NCBI GenBank assembly: GCA_001275005.1
Contig: JWZX01000914.1
Location: 1-10,544 of the forward strand
Direction of reading: 5' to 3'
Length of the DNA: 10,544 nucleotides
DNA from: Chrysochromulina tobinii
Taxonomy: Eukaryota; Haptophyta; Prymnesiales; Chrysochromulinaceae
Each line of letters opens with the position of its first letter. Positions within the stretch are counted from its first letter, which is position 1. A model generated the notes under the pieces. It was given only the letters and a program-made list of their open reading frames with translations. It was not told the DNA's origin and made no database searches. A program made the translations under genes and the position numbers. Positions 7,009 through 10,544 of this stretch are shown here, piece by piece.

Positions 7009-7463
7009 GCTTAAAGCACATGGATAAAATGCCGCGCGCGCGTTCCTACGCGCACCGTCACCGATCACCGTAGAGCGTAGTCAAACGCGTACGGTATACA
7101 GTATTAATATACTATTAGTTATACGCGCGCAGCTCCTCCGTAGCGTGCGCGCGTCAAGGCGCGCGGCGAAAGGGGAGGGCAAGTCGATGGCCAATGGAGA
7201 GATGGTTGGGAGCACCAATACACTGACAGTACTGGTGGTGTCAAGGGGATGGTGAAAAACCGCCAATCACACGAGTGCTCACGAGCATGCGTTGGCCCTG
7301 ACTGCTGGTGCTGCGCGCTGAGCTTCGTGGGGTTGCCACCGAGGATGTCCACTTCAAACTTCTACTTGATTTCATTGTCGTGTTCTCGCCTTGGCCAGTG
7401 GTCGTGCGCACGTGAACCAGTACTCCAGTAGGTACCCCGTCGCGATCGGCGATTGCGTGTTGG

Positions 7464-7491
7464 CCATCGGGTGTTGCCCATCGGGTGTTGC
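7464..7491. repeat. 14-bp tandem repeat, two copies
   Basis: CCATCGGGTGTTGC occurs at 7464-7477 and 7478-7491, preceded by a partial match (GTGTTGG). It lies in the gene-free convergent region, and no function is evident. Confidence 0.8.
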
Positions 7492-7516
7492 GTTAAAACA
7501 CACACTGTTTTCGTAA

Positions 7517-7597
7517 CAACACTCTCAGTTCAGTTCAGTTTCTTCGCAACACTCTCGCACACGCACCTCTCACACACATGAACTCAAGAACTCAAGA
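7517..7597. repeat. Cluster of short direct repeats
   Basis: CAACACTCTC occurs at 7517-7526 and 7547-7556 (period 30). CAGTT is repeated three times at 7526-7540, and ACTCAAGA twice at 7582-7597. Together they form a low-complexity CA/CT-rich stretch typical of slippage-prone intergenic DNA. Confidence 0.7.
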
Positions 7598-8047
7598 AGA
7601 CCCTGTTTCCGTCACAGCCCGCTCCACCCGCGATACAGATACAGCACCCGAATACCACACAATGATGGTCAAATCCCACAGCGCATCCCTGGTATGTCGA
7701 ACAATGATGCGTCCTGACGCCTGCGGGCCGCCACACGAGGCACGAGCGGACGCACGGCAGTAGACACGCCCGTCATCATCCACCACATTATCGAATAATT
7801 ATCGAGGCCATCGGGACTCATGCCCTTACGCAGCCTCTCTGCGACGATATCAGGCAGCGGGAAGCACAGCTGTCAGCCGCTCGCCTCACAACGCCAGGGG
7901 ATCACGCCACATGATTCCAGCCAAAGCAAGCCAGCGCTTGACACTGTACGAAGTATAGTGTGATGACCAGCGCTTCGATCCAAAGCATACTTCCCATCGC
8001 ATCGTTCCCAGCTTCCAGTCGTATCATGCTTCGAGTTGGACGGAGTC

Positions 8048-10544
8048 TCAAATGCGAGCCGCACCAATAGCCTGCTCCACACTCATTGTCACGTTGTCGA
8101 GGAACAAGCTCGTGTCGCCTGCCAGGTCGCAAACGTCAAACTTCTGCCCGCTGCCGTGAGCCGTCTTACGGAACTTTTCAGTCATCGCATCGGTAGACGT
8201 GTTCATCTTAAAGAAGAAGAAATGACACTTGAACTCGTTCATGAGCTTTTTCAGCATGTCGCACGCTGTAGCAGTATGCGCAAACAAGAGGTGCGCGAAT
8301 CAGCGGTGGGTCTTGAAGCATGTGGGTGGCGGGAACTCAGACAACCATGGTTAGAGTCCTGCGGCGGCAGCATACGATCGGGATCTTGGTGCCCTGGGTA
8401 ATTGTCGCCCATTCCGCCATTGTACTCCGAGCCGTGCGCCGGAGCGTCGGCGATGTGGATGATTATGCGCGTATCTCCCTTCCAAGTGAGGGACAGCGCC
8501 TTCTTTAGGCCGCCAGCGACGTCTTCGGGGCCGTCCCCACCGCCCATGGCATTTGAGCGGGCAATAAACTTGTGCAGGTCCGCCATATCCTTCTCCTCGA
8601 CAAAGTCTTTGAAGTCGTAACGGTCCTTGTCCGAGCAGTCAAAGTCACGGTCTGCGCATGGTTCGATCCGCCACGTCAGATGGTGTGATCTCAGAGCAGC
8701 GTATGGGAGCGAGACAGTGAGCAAGCAGTGGAGGCGTGGAAAGAAGGCAGTTAACTGAGCTAAAATGCTGCAAGGAAGGACGACGGTTCAATTCCGAAGG
8801 GCTGTAAGCCGAGCGCACATCCGACATAGGCGACGCGCATTTTGACTCCGAGCTTCGCCTTGGTGTTCTCGACAATCTTGAAAAGCTGCGTCTTCGCCAC
8901 TTCGATCCACGAAGCCATCGAGCCGGTGCAGTCCATCAGGAATGCGAGGTCCACAGAGCCGGAGCCGCAGTGCTTATCGGCCACTTCATGCAGCATCGAC
9001 AGCAGCTTGTGCCGCGGAAGCTTGCGCAGGTAGTACTTGCGCGTGTTTTCGAGCAGCTCAAACGTTTGGTTATGCGCGTCGCGGAAGGACTCAGCCTTTG
9101 TGCACTGCTGCGCGAAGCCCTCAGAGCACGCGGCGTTGCGCAGCTCGTCAATGCGCTTGTAGAGCTGGCTCGCGCTCATCGAGGCGGCAGAAAGCTTCAA
9201 CTCATCCGCCTTGGTCGGGTTGACGCGCTCCCGCACATCGGCCCAGTTGAGAATGAGGGCGTAGCTGCCCGGCTCATTCTTACGCGCGACGCGGCCACGG
9301 ATCTGCACCTCGTCCGCTTTATTGACCGAGAGGAAGAGCTGGATGGCGTGGCCACCACCCTTCTCGAGCACGGACGGCCGATACTTGAAGTCTTCTCCTC
9401 GACCGTAGGTGGCGGTCGCGAAGGTGATGGCCTTCGGCTCGCCAGCACTCCGGTAGATGATCGTCTCTTTGTCTTTGCGCTCGCCCTCCGTGGAGTCAAG
9501 CTTGTGGATCTTGCCGAAGCTCGCCTTAGCGTGATCGTAAAACTTGTTGAGCATTTCTGAGTCGCGCACAAAGACGAGCACCGAACGCTCTAGGCGCACC
9601 ACCTCTTTGATCTGCGCCATTGCCTGCTCAAACGCCTCCGGCCAGCCTTGGGCCACCTGGAAGTGGTTTTCCATTGTGTCCTTGGTGAGATCGTTCTCAG
9701 CCCATGCGAGCTGGCGGTGCCCCCAGAAGCTTGGAAAGTAGCTGAACTGTGAGACGTCGTAGAACTCTTTGAGAACGGAAAGTTGCTTGGGTGGCAACAC
9801 GCCCAAACTGCCTGTGACACCGAAGATGGCCGAGAATTTCTTAGGAAGCTCTGCGTACGACAGCTTGCCCAATGGCACATTGAGGTACCCATACTTGAAT
9901 TCGCAACTGCGCCCCTTCTCGCCGAAGCCCTCCTGGCACAGCCTGAGGTACTGGAAGGCGTTTTGGTAGCCGAGGATGATGCTCTTGTCGAACATCTCAA
10001 TGCCATGCTCCACGTGCTTGTAGAGCACGAAGCCCTTTTTCTCAGGGCCATCCTTGTCAGTGCCGATGCAAAAAGCGCAGTCGGGTGGCACAGATTTGTC
10101 GGCCATCACTGTGCGCAGCCCATCTGCCATCTTCTCGAGGTGGCCCGCAAACATCTGCGAGTTATGCAGCTCTATGTCCGCGTCGCCGCCTTCAAGGCCC
10201 GTGAGCACGGCCTTGGTCGTCAACTCATCGAGGGGCGCCTTTGCATCCCACATCTTGCTCTGCAGGTCGCCGCACTCCTTGGATGCCACCAACGAGACTG
10301 GGTTGATGCTGGTGCCGTACAACTCGCCAAAAAGCACATCGACCTCATCGATGAGTAGCACTGTTTTGCTTTCCATGCCCAGCTGGTATGAGTCCATCTT
10401 CTCATACGCCTCCTCTTCCGCGGCCTTTGGGTTGGCGATCGCGTCTGCGATGAGCCCTTCAATGCCGAGCGGCCCAACCGTCTTGTTTGCTGTCTTGGCG
10501 GTGCTCTCGAGCATCGACCAGCACATCTCGCGGTACGTCTGGTA
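8048..10544 (-). CDS. SecA-like ATPase fused to a VWA domain, 5' end outside window, spliced
   Basis: Inferred exons are 10544-8819, 8651-8376 and 8265-8048, giving 739 aa; the frame is open at the right edge, so the N-terminus and Walker A are missing. Numbering from the edge, LLIDEVDVLFGELYG (DEVD at 66-69) is the Walker B of SecA-type DEAD ATPases. GVTGSLG (about 242-248) matches SecA's GMTGTA. ATATYGRGEDF (376-386) is helicase motif V, and QIRGRVARKNEPGS (414-427) is motif VI (SecA QLRGRSGRQGDPGS). About 445-520 is helical. A VWA domain begins near 531: DCTGSM (538-543) is the MIDAS DxTxS, then RVAYVGYRD across intron 1, GGGDGPEDVAGGL (612-624), and IADAPAHG with NYP before intron 2. This order is that of VWA domains in the Dictyostelium VwkA (alpha-kinase) family; no kinase domain is seen. 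SecA-like proteins with DEVDVFF-type motifs occur in some protists and rotifers, probably not as plastid translocases. Role unknown. Confidence 0.85.
8266..8375 (-). other. Inferred intron 2 of the SecA-VWA gene (GT-AG, 110 nt)
   Basis: The acceptor is strong: a pyrimidine-rich tract then CTGCTACAG ending at 8266, directly followed by codons for CDMLKKLM. The donor GTATGC at 8375 keeps phase (C8376 plus CG gives Pro) and fits family length. An alternative in-phase donor, GTTGTC just after AACCATG at about 8345, would add 10 residues. The downstream exon contains the helix-strand pattern LKKLMNEFKCHFFFFKMN expected at this place in VWA domains. Confidence 0.7.
8652..8818 (-). other. Inferred intron 1 of the SecA-VWA gene (GT-AG, 167 nt)
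   Basis: The donor is GTGCGC at 8818-8813 and the acceptor is GCGCAG ending at 8652. Splicing joins T8819 to AC at 8651-8650, making a Tyr codon and restoring VGYRD, a hallmark of VwkA-like VWA domains. Without splicing the frame ends at a TAG 19 codons further on, and the family match stops exactly at the donor. Both ends carry the string TGCGC. Confidence 0.85.

Larger units (their letters stand above)
6665..8047. other. Convergent intergenic region without a credible gene
   Basis: The flanking genes point toward each other, so this 1.4-kb stretch should carry two 3' ends rather than promoters. The open frames inside are short and have no recognisable domain or biased composition. It holds several small repeats: a 16-nt AT palindrome (6993-7008), a 14-bp tandem repeat (7464-7491) and a CA/CT-rich segment with CAGTT triplets (7501-7600). 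An AT-rich patch lies at 7095-7125. The first 85 bases may encode the shifted tail of the ShK-like gene, and 7873-7943 may be a final exon of the SecA-VWA gene. Confidence 0.5.

Noticed and set aside
7249-7431. 60-codon plus-strand ORF with several Cys
   Set aside because: There is no signal peptide and no regular Cys spacing; it looks like a chance frame in the convergent intergenic region.
7578-7763. 61-codon plus-strand ORF starting after the CA/CT-rich repeats
   Set aside because: It begins inside repetitive DNA, has no recognisable domain or compositional bias, and is the length expected by chance in GC-rich sequence.
7902-8047. Alpha-kinase domain downstream of the VWA domain
   Set aside because: The VwkA family carries one, so I looked for it, but the minus-strand frames after 8048 are short and show none of the glycine-rich or Cys/His zinc motifs of alpha-kinases.
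8655-8672. GGTTCGATCC, resembling a tRNA T-loop
   Set aside because: The bases on each side do not form a five-pair T stem, no anticodon arm or acceptor stem can be found around it, and it lies inside intron 1 of the SecA-VWA gene.

Overview
This window looks like nuclear DNA of a GC-rich, compact unicellular eukaryote. The evidence is a clear clamp-loader gene (RFC3), spliceosomal GT-AG introns that can be reconstructed from protein continuity, start codons in eukaryote-type contexts with no Shine-Dalgarno sites, and algal/protist-style protein architectures (Trp helix repeats, proline-rich linkers, IQ motif, ShK-like Cys domain, SecA-like ATPase with a VWA domain). A haptophyte or another secondary-plastid alga would fit, but the sequence alone does not prove the lineage.

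Layout, left to right. (1) Minus strand, 1030 to the left edge: the 5' part of a protein with a proline-rich N-terminus and seven Trp-centred helical repeats (Sfi1-like); its stop lies outside the window. (2) 1031-1771: divergent intergenic region with a 29-nt palindrome built on CAAG repeats, three CACGTG hexamers and a 14-nt perfect palindrome. (3) Plus strand 1772-3073: a YjlB-like cupin joined to a C-terminal ubiquitin-like domain. (4) Plus strand 3182-4600: an Ala-rich coiled-coil protein with a C-terminal IQ motif. (5) Plus strand 4821-5891: replication factor C subunit 3, full length, with a 16-bp tandem repeat running through its stop codon. (6) Plus strand 6230-6664: a small secreted ShK-like, polyproline protein whose Cys-rich tail appears to continue in another frame after a 5-A run. 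(7) 6665-8047: a 1.4-kb convergent region without a credible gene. (8) Minus strand, right edge to 8048: the 3' part of a SecA-like ATPase fused to a VWA domain, interrupted by two inferred introns and possibly a third.

No operon or shared pathway is apparent. RFC3 is a housekeeping replication gene; its neighbours look like signalling or scaffold genes of unknown role. The most unusual items are the SecA-like/VWA fusion and the cupin/ubiquitin-like fusion. The large genes each have one open frame, apart from the SecA-VWA gene, whose introns are short (110 and 167 nt inferred).
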